From positions 248,001-312,000 of the forward strand of contig JANFAH010000058.1 of assembly GCA_024663395.1 (NCBI GenBank): DNA of 64,000 nt. The letters are read 5' to 3'. The stretch comes from Pisolithus tinctorius (lineage: Eukaryota > Basidiomycota > Agaricomycetes > Boletales > Pisolithaceae). Positions within the stretch are counted from its first letter, which is position 1, and every line of letters starts with the position of its first letter. The notes beneath the pieces were generated by a model. That model worked only from the letters and a program-made list of their open reading frames with translations, ran no database searches and was not told the origin of the DNA. This document shows positions 1 through 12,039 of this stretch, one piece after another. The translations under genes were made by a program, and so were the position numbers.

Positions 1-451
1 CTGTAAGTCCAAGAGATTCGGAAGAACGGGCGTGCCATCGTCATTGGTGGACAGGGAGAATTGAGACCGCTTTTTTCCTTTCCGTGCTTTTACTGTGGTT
101 TGACTGGCCTCATCCTCTCCGCTGCCATCCTCCGTACCATTGGCCCCGAAGGCCTTCTTTGCATAGGCTGACCACTTTCCATGAAGGTCTTCCCAATCCG
201 AATAGAGCTCTCCATCGCCCAGCTCATCATTGAAGTCATTCCTACACCGGTCAGATATGGTGAAGCCTGTCAGAAAGCACTCACACTCCAACCATCACTT
301 CGCCATCCTTATCCTTCCATGCCAACATGATCACCACTCTCATCCCACACTGCTTCCACATGTCGTATGCAAACTGTTTTGCATACTTTCGGCCCTTACT
401 TGTTGCGGCCCTGCATTTAAGTTAGTATTGCCCATGGGAGACCTTGGATGC

Positions 452-694
452 TTACTCTGCCTGGGCTTCGGGTGGCAGCTTTCTCTCGTTCCACTCTTTC
501 GCCAAACGTGCTGCCTGGTCCAATTCAGCCTTGGTCAATGACTGGACTACCTTCTGAACAGCCAGTTGATAGTGTTTGATCATAGCTGATGTCCCAGGCT
601 GTATTCCAGCCTTCACAAGTACTTGCTGGATATCCTTCTTACGCTGCAGCTTGATCACCTTTAGGGCCGTCCATTTGGAGCCATACTTGACCAA
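452..694 (-). pseudogene. Fragment of an unrecognised repeat-associated protein
   Basis: An 80-codon open stretch on the minus strand, rich in Lys, Gln and Ala, reads like a charged helical segment (for example KWTALKVIKLQRKKDIQQ and KEWNERKLPPEAQAE). It has no catalytic motif. The rest of 1-1260 on this strand contains only short, interrupted frames, so this looks like one surviving exon of a decayed gene. It lies head-to-head with the KDZ transposase remnant and may be an accessory gene of the same or a neighbouring element. That link is inference from position only. Confidence 0.3.
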
Positions 695-1338
695 GGCCTT
701 CCGTGCCGGGACCGACTGTTGTTATACATCCAGTTCTTGATGGCCTGTAAAATATACTTAACACGACTGCAAGCACATCAATACTGTTAAGCTTACTGTC
801 CATTTTCTATTCCATTCATTTTGTTGAGGCTCTTGTTGGCATCCAGCTGCTTGATTTGTTCCGCATGCCCTCCATCAGTGAGGCCCTTTGTTTGTGTCAG
901 CTTCCTTCCAATCCTTTAGACCGTCTTGGAGGATTTGAAGTTCATCCGGTCTCAGCTTTCCAGCGCAGATTTTGCTGTCTCCGTGCTATCCGAGCTAGAT
1001 TCCTCATCGGAGGAAAAGTCCTCCTCATCTGAGGTATTAACACCATTAGTACTGTGATCACTGCTGGCCATTCTGAATGTTGGAGAAGGTGTTGGGGTTG
1101 GTTAGTTGCAGGTAATGTTACCCTTTGTTGAAAGAAAATTTGGAGTCCGTTCCTCATAGTTACCATCACCCATTCTTGAATAAAGTTCCAGGGGCTGAGT
1201 AATGTTCCGGTCATGATACATACCCATTGTTAGTATAGTCTTGTTCCAGTCGATCGGTACCGTAGCCAAACATGGTAAGCCGATTCGTCTATCATCCAGT
1301 CTGCTACTATATATAGATAAAGTATAGTTTGATCCCGA

Positions 1339-4300
1339 TTGGATCTTCTGACATTGATTCCGAGATCCAACTCAAATCATAGTCGTGCCAGGCATCACAA
1401 TGAGGCATGTATGGCTGAGGCTGCAGACATCTGCAAGGACTTGATACTAGACATGGGCAAGTCACGAATCGCCCGAGCTGCAGCAGCCACCCCAGTAACC
1501 CATGTCACTTGGAAAAAAGTGAAAACAACCAGGGGATCCAAAGAAAAGATGGTCAAGTTTACTCCGAGAAAGAAGGCAAGATATGCAACCGGCCAAAGCA
1601 ACGAATCACCTACTAGGGCAGGATCTTCAAGCATCCAGGAACCCAATTTAGTCCAGGGTAATGATGCTGACCTATATTGCTGACATGGATGATGCATCAC
1701 CGCCAAGGACATCAAGAATTCCAAAAAGCCAGGTGTGCATTATCAAACATCCTGGTGCTGGCAATGTGTGCCTTACCGTATTACAGAACAGTTATCTGGA
1801 AGAGTGGCTGCCCTATAAGAGTAGATACCTGTCTGTGCTCCTGGACATGGAGGCCCACCCGATGTCATGGCTTGTTTTGTGTGTAAAGCAGAAGGGGCAC
1901 CATATAGATGCATGGACTGTGTGCATCGCCCATTGTCTTGTAAAACATGTTGCATCGAGCAACACAAGCTCAGACCGTTCCATCGGGTACAAAAATGGAA
2001 TGGAAGATTCTTTGAAGACTTCACTCTATGGCTGGTGAGTTCCAGTTTCAACCCATCATCTGTGATGACTGATATCGTAGGTTGGTTTGGTGCTACACTT
2101 GGGCCATGCCAGAGCACCATGCCTGGCAGGAGAAGGTTCTTGGGAGGATGCTGCCAGCCATGTAGATGATGAGTGGGAGGACATCGAGGAGAGTCAACGA
2201 CTGGCACATCTCAACCCACCAGATGATAGAAACTATCTGACAGTTGTGGACACTGGCGGCGTGCACTTTTGCAATGTGCAGTATTGCAACTGCCCTGGGT
2301 CTGAGGATTCACATCTTCAGCTTACCATGGCCGGCCTATTCCTGGCTACGACTAAGGCACCAAGGACGGCTTTCACTTTCCAGGTGCTGGACGACTTCAT
2401 CAGGGACAATGTTGAATGTGGAACCTCCGCCATGAACTATTACAGCAAACTTCAGAGAGTCACCTCAAGTGCGTTTCCTCACCTAGTGCTGGTGAGTGCG
2501 ATCACCCCTGGCCTACCATATGCCACATCGCTCATGCCGGTCGAAGAATAGGTATAGGGAATTGCTCAGGGTGTCGAGAATGTGGAGGCTCCTAAAGCTG
2601 TTGAAATGGCAGGGATTCCATCAACAGTCACCTGATCCCCAGGCCGGTGAACTTGTCCTCTTCTGCCCTGCCTGTCCCCAGCCAGGGATCAATGTACCGG
2701 ATCAGGATATCGCTCTCCTCTGAGTCCGTATTCTATTCATTGTTTCAAAGGCATTGTTAGCCTGACTTGTGTAGCTGGCGGTTTGCTAGGACCTTTGTGA
2801 TGGACGGCAACTTCAAGGCCGAGCATATGCTGCCCAAGAATGCTGCCGAAGAGGTCTGGCTCATGGATGGAAATGGCTTCATGGTCACATCAGCTCCATA
2901 CAAGGAATATTTGACTGGGACCAGTAAATAGAATAGAAGTTGGTGCGCCATGATATCTCCAAACACACCGGACTGATTGCATCGTGCAGAAATCTGACTG
3001 CAATAACCACCGGGCTGTTAATCAGCAAATGCACAAAGGAATAAGTTGGAATCGAACGGGATTGGTGGATGTGCCTGTGCGAGCATGGCTGTTTTGTACC
3101 TCATGCAATGGTCGACTTTCAGAAGGGAGAGCAGTACGCACCAATTCATAGTCCTGGTCATGACTAACAATATAGCAGGCAGGTCAATATGGATTATGCT
3201 CTGGTCCATGCCATGCACCATGGATTGGACCCCCAGCAACCAGTCATAACCTTTTATGACATCAATTGTCAGTATAGCAAGAACTTGGCCTGCCGGCTTG
3301 AGGAAAATAGATATCTCTCTCTGCCTTCCGGATTACAGATTCAGCCCAGCATTGGACTATGGCATGTCCATGGCCATCAGACAGAGTGCTTCGCCAGATA
3401 TGCTCCAAACTTTATTCCGGGTGCCGGCGGGTGGACGGTGAAATCATGGAGACCCTCTGGTCTTCTCTCAACATAGTCTCACCATCAGCCTGGGGAATGG
3501 CAACAGCACATCGTCAGGAGTTGCTGGACTTCCAAATGAATGATAGTAACTTCCCTCAAAATGATACGGATGCGTATGTCATCACAGTACCTGGTTGACC
3601 ACCGCTTAATTACTTGCACATAGCATCGGCATTGAAACGGAAGTTCAAGGTTGCCAAGCAGTCATTAGCAACAATCCAAGATAAATTCAACGAGTTGGAT
3701 AGCAAGGTACCGGATGGGGCTTGCGTCGGTTATGGGTGGAACAAGAACTTGTGGCGCAGTCATGCCGGCGGAATACTCCGCAGGCCATGGACATATATGA
3801 AGTCCGGCTGGAGAAGGGTAAGGGGGCCAACTGTATCATCTGTCCCATAACTTACGTACATCATGGTAGCACCCACCATGAAAGCCATTGAGATTGACCT
3901 AATCCATAAGGACCATTCATTCAGCAGCTCACGCGGTTCAGCTACTTGGATTGCACAGGCATTAAAGGCTGAGCAGGCTCAAATAGTGCTTGCTATGGAT
4001 ACACGACATATGGACACCAGGGCAACAGAGGCAGACCAGTTGTCGATTTCGCGCCGGCAAGACGGTTGCAATCACAGATTGATGCACTAGTACATGGAGC
4101 AGCCCAGTTCATCGGAATGACTGGCAAGTTGACCCCAGGCAAAGGCCCAGAAGTATAGCCCCACTCGATGGGGACAGTAATGACGAAACTGATGATCCGT
4201 TCCTCCCTGATCGTCCTGGTCACCAGGAGGTCAGCGATGTTCCACTGCCATCATATATCGGAGCACAGTATTTCCATGACATGGGCCTCGGCAGTCTTGT

Positions 4301-4970
4301 GGAACAGGAAATACATCTGAGACAGGGCCAGGCAAATGATGCATTGCATGAATTGCATCTGGCCCTCGTGGACAAGGCTGTGATATTTCATACAGATGTC
4401 CGGAAAGGAGGGAACTACAAAATGGACAACCCGGGCATGGGGCCAGATATCCAATGCAGAGGCAATGGTTCAGCGGCATGCCGCCATCTATCGCCAGTGC
4501 CGAAAGCAACTTATTGCACTGGGGGCTGGGGAGGACATTCTTGGCAAATACCAAGAATTGAATAGGGCAGACCTGACTGTGAGTGCCACAATTGCAGACC
4601 CAAATGCAAGAGGTCATCGCGACGACACTCTGGCCTGGTTTTGGACCATGGACCTTCCCCGGGATTCTGCCATGAATGACAGGATGTCGGAATGTAGGCA
4701 GATCAATTTGGCTTGTGTGAAATACTGACTGAATTATCACAGTTTATCGAGTCAACTGGCTGCGTACAAAAGCGCTACAGGATCGCTGGGAAGAAGAGCT
4801 AGAGTTACTCACACTGGAGGACTGGGTGGACACAGAATTCTTCTTACACAAGGAGAATTCTGGAGAGGCCGGCATATGGAGGCATTGGCAGTGGGCAATT
4901 ACTGGTTTCGCATGTTATTCGGCTAGGCAGTCCCAGATGTATCGGGATTTAGCAGGAACACTAGGATGTA
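1339..4970 (+). pseudogene. Decayed KDZ (Kyakuja-Dileera-Zisupton) transposase
   Basis: Pieces of one KDZ transposase can be followed in order across three frames. At 1867-2034 is the CxC2-type cysteine cluster (CFVCKAEG, CMDCVHRP, CKTCCIEQH), then a probable intron 2035-2080. At 2081-2491 is the block with VDTGGVHFCNVQYCNC and the tail ending before a second intron near 2492-2549. At 2550-2723 is the CPACPQPGINVP motif. At about 2780-2930 is the DGNFKAEHM block. At 3046-3580 are VDFQKGEQ, FYDINCQYSKN, WHVHGHQTECFARYAP and the GRVDGEIMETLW region. At 3614-4090 and 4281-4970 are C-terminal helical blocks ending RWEEELELL. These motifs are characteristic of fungal KDZ elements. Frameshifts and stops (for example after 2930, near 3020, at 3598 and at 4160) leave no intact frame. 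No terminal repeats were identified. Confidence 0.88.
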
Positions 4971-5321
4971 CTTCAAGATAGGAATTGGCAGAGTAATGTT
5001 GCATATATCTCTAGATAGTATGAAACCAGGGAAATTACATATCAAGATTCTAATGAGATGTGTAATGAGGACAGCACCCTACTTATTGCTGGCTCCTGGC
5101 CGGGTAACTGAATTGACTCGGAAGTCCTCAAAGCTGGTCCTGTACTTGTCCAAGGCTGTCAAAAAGGGTGAGCCGTTCACTGCAGAATTCCATCACACAT
5201 GGAGCTGGCGAATCTCCTCCTCCTGATGGATCATCTCGTCACAGCTTTCAATCATCCGGCCGATGCTGTCTGATGGCATCCGGTCCATGTCACACAGCAG
5301 TGGGAGACTCTCTTTTCCTTC

Positions 5322-5979
5322 CTATGGCACAGATGGATTCAATGGAATGATCGAAAAATGACCACCGCGCACCTCAACCCCAACAAAGAATTCCTTGGCC
5401 TCCTGCAAAACTTCCTCCAATGACCGACGATCATACCCATCCAGATGGGTAGGGTCCCTTGTCCACCAGGTATGTGGCATAGGACTGGTGTGGATCATAC
5501 GTCTCACCTCTCCTCTTTTGACCTGCAGCACATTCAACTCCATGATGTTTGCCAGCAGGGCGGTCCTCCCATATTTTGTACGGCCGTCCACCAAAGCAGT
5601 TCATTGGCAACATGTGGGACCTTCATGATTGTCCCATATGTGTTGCAGGTAGCCAGGGCCTGCTTCAATATATGCTGTGGGAAAAGTCTGTGACACAGCA
5701 AACCAGCATCCATTTCGACAAACTCACTGTTTCCACCTGAACCTGCTGATACCAGTCATCTGGCAGTCGATCGCTTGGGTTGTTGGCCTGCTGCAAAGCA
5801 TATGTGAACCGTCTAAATCGGACACCGATGTATTGGATTATCATGGAGAGGTAGGATAGATTAGCGGTCCTGACATCCATGGTGATTCGGAGTAGAGTTG
5901 GATCGGGTGAAAATGTTATTACATAGCAATGTGGCTGACACATGTGATAACTGCAAGATAAGAGATCGTCAATAATCAC
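5322..5979 (-). pseudogene. Unrecognised interrupted coding remnant
   Basis: Two minus-strand open stretches (5665-5979, with VRTANLSYLSMIIQYIGVRF and LPDDWYQQVQVETV; and 5322-5594, with KYGRTALLANIMELNVLQ and HTWWTRDPTHLDGYD) look like consecutive parts of one protein separated by a frame change between about 5600 and 5680. Composition is protein-like (many Trp, Tyr and Asp) and unlike the shadows around it. I do not recognise the family. The stretch begins about 350 bp beyond the end of the KDZ remnant and runs towards it, so it could be a second gene of that element. That is positional inference. Confidence 0.35.
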
Positions 5980-6060
5980 ATCCTGGAGGCCAGAATAGCA
6001 AGTGGCCTATCCCAGCACAGCGGTTATCATGAGCCAAGTGGCTGGATATCAATCTGAACA

Positions 6061-6500
6061 ATGCTGATGATGCGACCGTAGTGTATCTATGCATTACCGG
6101 CACTGCCGGACCTGTACTGGGAAAGGCCGTGTTGCATTTTCTCAATGGCTGTGGAATAGGCAATTAGTTGGAAAGGCCCCAGGCTATCGTCCAATGCTTG
6201 TGGACAGTGTATAATGAAAGGTCCACATGCTGAAATATGACCGGCGTGGTAGGAAGTGTAGCTAGTGCCAGACCCGTAGTAGAACATTGTATCCGTGCAT
6301 TACCGGGACTGCCGGACCTGTGCTAGAAAGGCTGCATCATGTTTTCTCAATGGCTGTGGAATACAAAATTAGGTTGAAAGGCCCCGGTCCATCATCTAAT
6401 GCTTTGGCATGGTGTATAAAGGAACATGAAACACCATGAAATGGAACCGCTGTGGTCAGAAGTGTAGCTAGCACCGGAGCCATAGCAGAACTCACCATCT
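6061..6500. repeat. Two-copy direct repeat, unit about 206 bp
   Basis: The phrase beginning gcattaccgg occurs at 6091 and again at 6297. The following 180 bases match closely, including ttctcaatggctgtggaata, then a shared aaaggcccc, and gaagtgtagctag near the end of each unit. No long frame crosses both copies intact, so this is non-coding tandem duplication inside the transposon-rich block. Confidence 0.75.
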
Positions 6501-8599
6501 ATCGCCTCTATCTTGGTACCCATACCATTGCTGGAATAATATGTGGAAGCCGGAGGTACTATGCCACCATAGTGGCACCTGTTTTGAAGGCTTGAATGGT
6601 AATTTACCAACGCCGTGTAACCATGGCAGCTTCACTATGGTCCAGAAAACACCGGCATACATAGCCACGGTTCAATACTACACACTACAGCTACCAGATT
6701 ACCCGTCATCAACACCATGCTCGCTATATCATCTTCCGATCTTAATGGCAATAAATCACAGCGCCACCCAGGATATTACACACTATATGCGCCGGGAATT
6801 CTCCAGTCAAACCTTCCCGGGACCGAATGCCCCCAAACCAGATCCTCCACTCCAGATTCCAACACATGGCATTGTCGCTATGAATCAGATAGTGGCCAGC
6901 ATGCATGCGGCAATACAATAATAGAAGTAAGCTGATGTCCCGGCTGAATGTAAAATCAAATCTAATTTGTATTGCAGAGCAAAGTGGCATCGATCTGATC
7001 CAGCTTTCTGAGCGTCTTTCAGCTATGGAATTGGGGGTTGATGAAACCCGGGGAGGCAGGCCACCTGGCAGCGCATCCATCAAGTCTGACCGGCTTTGTG
7101 GATGAACCTATGGTAATCCTCGGTACCAGCGATACCATTGCATTGTGGTACCTTCCCGGTGCCATCACCAATGATTTGCAAGTCAGTTCGAACATTTCCT
7201 TTACACTCTATATTATTCAGGCATCCCTGCAGACACACATGCTTGCCACTCTGGACCCCTTCACCACGCAATGTCCAAGAGTATGACAAGTGGCTCCTGG
7301 CGGAAAAATGCTGAATATTTCAATCACACTTCACAGTCACCGGGGTGCCTGAGTTTTCCCCGGCCAGGCACCAACAGGGGCATATGGTATGGCTATATTA
7401 CCTCAGGGGTATGTCTCTCAAGTGCATCCAGACCCTGAACTTTGCCCCGTCAGTTTCCGCTGACCTACAGATGGATGCCGGTCGTGAATGGTCCCAGCGG
7501 TCTTACCTCCCGGCTGCCATCCTCTCCGGTGCGCTTTTCGATTATGCACCCAGGCCTGTATGAGGCTGGAAGGCAAGCCATGCAGTCGTTGGACACATGG
7601 TCGAGTCAGCATAACCAAGATATGCAGGATGCCTTGCAGCACTGGCCGTCGGTTTTTTACTAATGTCTCCGTAATCTCTAACCGGACCACACCCTTTCAC
7701 CGGGACCCACACTCACGGTCCGATTGGTATGACATGCTGGTCACGGTTGGCGATTATGAAGATTGTGTATTGGATATCCCCATGCTTGGCCTTCAATTCC
7801 TTTACAATCCCAGCACTGTAGTTGCATTTTCCAGCCAGCTTCTTCGACATGGGGTTAGTTCTGTGGGTGGGAACCGATGTTGCTTTGCTACTACATGAGG
7901 GACAACATACACAACTGGATAGGGATACCCCGTGGGGATTGGATGAGAGTTCAGAATGTCCGGACTTGGTTGATGCCTGCAGGTCCGGTGGGACCTTCCA
8001 TATAACCTACACTTATCCAATAGGGGGTCCATGTAAAGGTGGTTCTATGGATATTATATGCCATCCCAAGCCAAGTTATTTGCCATATACCTCTCCCAAA
8101 GTCCGACTAGGGCTGGCCCGTAATTGGTGGAACACTTCAACTCGAGCTGAATCCAGTCAGATGGAACACTAGGAGATTGGCTTGCTTGTTGTGCACAAGA
8201 CCGTGGCATATGTGCCAGAACACATGGATTGGTGATCATAATACACGGGCTGACTCGAGACAGACGGGACACCGTATCGTGGGCCTCCCGTACACCATGA
8301 AACACTGGAGTATTCGTCCAGCCTGTCCTACGGGATCACAATATCTGGGCCCACTCCAAGGTCACGGTACAATGGACTATAAGCCCTCCATAGTACATGG
8401 GCACTCCAATTTGGGCTGAGGCCGATGCACATGGCACACTGATATATGCTCCCACCGTTCCAAACAGAACACTGCAGGTCCAGCCAAGCCTTATTACATG
8501 GGCCACTGATATATCAGCCCCATAGACAATAGCTTCCCAGCCCAGCCAAAATATATGTGACACTACTTGTATGGCTCATGCATTCACCAGGGGATGCCA
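6501..8599. other. No recognisable gene; degenerate repetitive DNA
   Basis: Only short frames are present (longest 7488-7898 plus, 136 codons, and 6541-6921 plus, 126 codons) with no motif, no coherent splice structure and many His, Cys and Pro residues as expected of chance frames. The base composition and recurrent ccgg, tggcc and ggcat words match the tandem array that follows, so this stretch is probably older material of the same kind. Confidence 0.5.
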
Positions 8600-10040
8600 A
8601 AAGACTAGCCCATCATCTAAACCGGTAACATCAAGTGGCCTTAACTGGGCATCCATGCCAATCAACCACCATAGGCTGGGCATCTGTCCCGGTCCCTTAG
8701 CATAATGCCGGTATGTGTCCCGGGTTACGGTCACCAATTGGGAATTTGGCCCGGCTGACTAGACTGTGCCAGAACATATACCGGCCCAATAGAATCCCAC
8801 TGGAGTGCCTTCTGAACCACTGTAAATAGCCTGGAGGGTGTCATCCATCCCGGCCAACTGGAATTGGTTCAGAACTGATGCCAAACAACTGCCACCAGCC
8901 CTAGACCTGTGCCGGCCCCACTACATTGTGGCCGGTAGGTATCCCGGGTCATGATAAACAACTGGAAATTTGATCCGGCTGACTGGATTTGGCCGGAACA
9001 TATACCGGCACAATTGAATCCCACTGGAGTGCCTTCTGAACCACTGTAAATCTCCTGGAGGGTCTCATCCATCCCGGCCAACTGGAGTTGGTTCAGAATT
9101 GATGCCAAACAACTGCCAACAGCCCTGAACCTGTGCTGGCCCACTATAATGTGGCCGGTATGTGTCCCGGGTCATGTTCAACAACTGGGAATTTGACCCG
9201 GCTGACTGGATTTGGCTGGAACATATACCGGCCCAATACCGTCCCACTGGAATGCCTTCTGAACCACTGTAAATAGCCTGGAGGTTGTGATCCATTCCGG
9301 CCAACTGGAGTTAGTTAGGAATTGATGCCAACCAACTGGCACCGGCCTTGGCCCCCTGCTGGTCCCCTAGATTCAGCCAGGTAGATATCCCGGCTCACTG
9401 GCAATAACATGGGATCTGGCCCAGCTAACTGGAAATGTCAGGAAGCCATACCAGCCGAATAGCACCCCACTAGTGTGCTTTCCGAACCACTGCAAATATC
9501 CTGGAGGCTGTGATCCATCCGGCCCACCTGGAATTAGATGAGCATCCATGCCCACACACCAACACCAGCTTATCCTCTATTCCGCCATATTTGCACTATA
9601 CTGGTATGGGTCCCGGCTTACTATTCCCAGCATGAAAGCTGGCTAGACGTATATTCCAACTACCCACCATAATCCAGGCACCTGTCACGGCCCACTTGCA
9701 TAAGGCTGGTATGTGACCCAGCATACTAGAAATTGCTGTAACTCATACCGGCCCAATGGATGTACATTGGTATGCCTTCTGACCCGCTGGAAATAGTGTG
9801 GTTGCTGTCATCCATACCGGCCAACTGGAATTAGCTCGGCATCCATGCCAACTGACCATCACCACCTTGGCATCTGTGCCGGCCCACTAGCATAAGACCG
9901 GTATGTTTCCTGGCTTATTGGCATTATCCCGGCATTTGTCCCAGCTTACTGGAATTAGCATGGCATTCATACCAAACCAATAGAATTACAGTGGAATGCC
10001 TTCTGACCCACTGGCAATTGCTGACACATGCTGGGCTCAT
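8600..10040. repeat. Tandem array, unit about 223 bp, six diverged copies
   Basis: The marker gccttctgaaccac (with variants gctttccgaaccac and gccttctgaccca) starts at 8807, 9031, 9254, 9477, 9774 and 9998. Spacings are 224, 223, 223, 297 and 224 bp. Each unit also carries a version of catataccggcccaat before the marker, ccggccaactgga after it, and a ggtatgtgtcccgg phrase. The 297-bp step suggests an insertion of roughly 74 bp or a partial extra unit. Minus-strand frames 8869-9144 and 9065-9304 simply translate the repeat and share the peptide IYSGSEGTPVG, so they are not counted as genes. Confidence 0.88.
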
Positions 10041-10221
10041 GCCAGTGAGCCCCAGACCAGGTTAGTACCAGACCTTTCCCAACTTGCCAGAATCCATGCC
10101 AGGATTATCCAGGCAAGATGTATATAGTAGTAACCCCTCAGCCACACTGTGCAGTATGGTGACATCCAATGATCATGGCTATGCTGTGTGACACGATGAC
10201 AACTCAGAGGTGGGCTCGACT

Positions 10222-11818
10222 TTAGCCGGTCTGTGCAACACAGCCGATTGTCAACCTCGTTTGGTCGTATGATACAGTACAAAGTAGGTACATTATGTGA
10301 TTACGCACGATGCACAACAAGAGGACCTGCTCTTCGTAGTCAGCTATGTAAGCTGCAAGCGCATAGATGACACGTCGGTAGTACTGATCGCCGAATAGTA
10401 CTGTTTCCGGAACTGTCATTGCAGGACCAAGTGACTGAAGAACGCGTGCCGGAGACGAATGAAAGAGCTGCTTCTTGAATTTATGGAATACTTGTGTATT
10501 AGCATGCTCCCTAGTCGCTATCGGGCTATCAGTGGTGGTACAAAGTAATAGAATTTGAAGTTCTTACTCTTTGGCATTGCAAGGAATCCAATGAGCACTA
10601 CCGCATCGCAGTGTGCACGACGAGTGGTGTTGCGCACGTTTCCAATGGAAAGATAGAGCGGGTAGTAATCCGTTTGTCCAGTTGCAACGGAAACAGTGGT
10701 CTTGTCACTGCCAAGGATGATGGGAACCAATGTTGCTCCGGCTGCCGATGGGTTATCGCCGATAATCTTGTCCTAGAAGTACAAGATTGGTAGGGCCTAC
10801 ATTGAGACAAACCCAGTACATACCGATTTGTCCCAGGCCCAGTCACCTGACATAAAATCCTCCCAACGCCTCTGATCACTTGTGGCATCGAACTCCCGGT
10901 ATGGCATGAAGTCCATTTGATCCTTCAAGTCAGCGTGACCAAGGAGGTTGTGGATAACTCGACGGGGGTCTCGATACCATACATCATAGATGTCAAACAT
11001 CCAAGGGGCCTCGGGTTCATCTTGGCCATCTTGGCCATCCTGACCATCCTGACTGCCCAGTTCGATCACTTCGTCCTGTTCATCTGGTTCGTCCTGTACG
11101 TCCCGCTTGCGCTTGTAAGTGATTTTGAAGTTTTCCCACTTGACTGCGCCAACAGACATGCTGTCTATCACACGATAGAGATCCGTGTGGTTGGCGAATA
11201 GTGGATTGCCGCCTAACTCGAGCAACGAGGCGGCCCAGATTTCAAGCAACGTGTCGATTTGGTTTGCCGGCATTTCTGCATGTTTGAAAAGAAACTCGGC
11301 AAGTTCGAATTCTAATCGATTGTGGTATGGAGCCCAATCATCCGGTGATCCCTGTATATGAAGTGGCGGCAGAGCATCATCTGGTAGAAAATGGCCCTGG
11401 GAGTCACACCTTCATGCTGTAATAAATTGTATGAGTAGAGGTAGGATAATGTGTGCGTAGGCTTACCGTTAAGACCTGCATGATAATTGCGGTAAACCTT
11501 GTTGCCAGGACCAACGAATTTTGCGATCGTTCCGTCCGGTTCCTGATCCAATGTTGCGCCGCGGCTGAAGTCATGTGGACCATCATCATAATCTAGAACA
11601 TGTTTGGCTACTGGGGGTATGGCGTTTAAACCGTGGTCCTGTTCAGAGTAACCGCCAGACCCTCGAAAGCGGTCGAGGTGCAGATGGCTGCGCTTGTGCT
11701 GAGTGAGCCCTGACCGGTTTTTGAACCAACGGTTGCAGCCTGGCACGTCACAAGGAAGACGGAGGGCGCTGAATTTTGTCTGTTGAGAGCTTCGGGTGCT
11801 GCCTCCGCACGGCAACAT
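10222..11818 (-). pseudogene. Plavaka-like (CACTA-related) transposase fragment, N-terminal half
   Basis: Read from 11818 downwards. The first exon has a C2H2 zinc finger (CDVPGCNRWFKNRSGLTQH, followed by KRSH) at about residues 24-46, then the phrase KVYRNYHAGLNG before a probable short intron near 11400-11460. At 10797-11273 come PANQIDTLLEIWAASLLE, a low-complexity DGQDGQDGQD segment, WFRDPR-like WYRDPRRVIHNLL, and DFMSGDWAWDKS. At 10518-10730 is VPIILGSDKTTVSVATGQ, then YYPLYLSIGNVRN. At 10222-10419 is QYYRRVIYALAAYIADYEEQ. This order is that of the large agaricomycete Plavaka transposases. The C-terminal half is absent and the frame changes several times. Family assignment rests on remembered motif order; a profile search would settle it. 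Confidence 0.72.
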
Positions 11819-12039
11819 TTTGATGGTAAACGAACACGTTTAGGGACCCTTGCGTGATCGGTAAACAGTCAGAAACCTAAGTTAGGCGGAACTTTGCGTG
11901 TTTGTTTGCGAGGAAAGAGACCCTGTAGTGCATTTGTTTGCAAGGAAAACTTCTTGCATAAAAAATGACAGGTTCAAACTCACCTTGTGCTGCCTTCGTC
12001 TCCCCCCACGCACGACAAGTATTATGTCGGCTTCTTCTA

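Noticed and set aside
3040..3062. tRNA-like T-arm (complement of ggaatcgaacggg)
   Set aside because: It lies in the KDZ coding block (WNRTGIGGCACA) and no acceptor or anticodon stem can be paired around it.
8869..9304. Two overlapping ORFs with similar peptides, possible gene family
   Set aside because: They translate the 223-bp tandem repeat; similarity follows from the array, and the frames do not extend beyond one unit each.
8600..10040. Possible CRISPR array
   Set aside because: Units are 223 bp, diverged along their whole length, with no short repeat-spacer alternation; the genome is eukaryotic.
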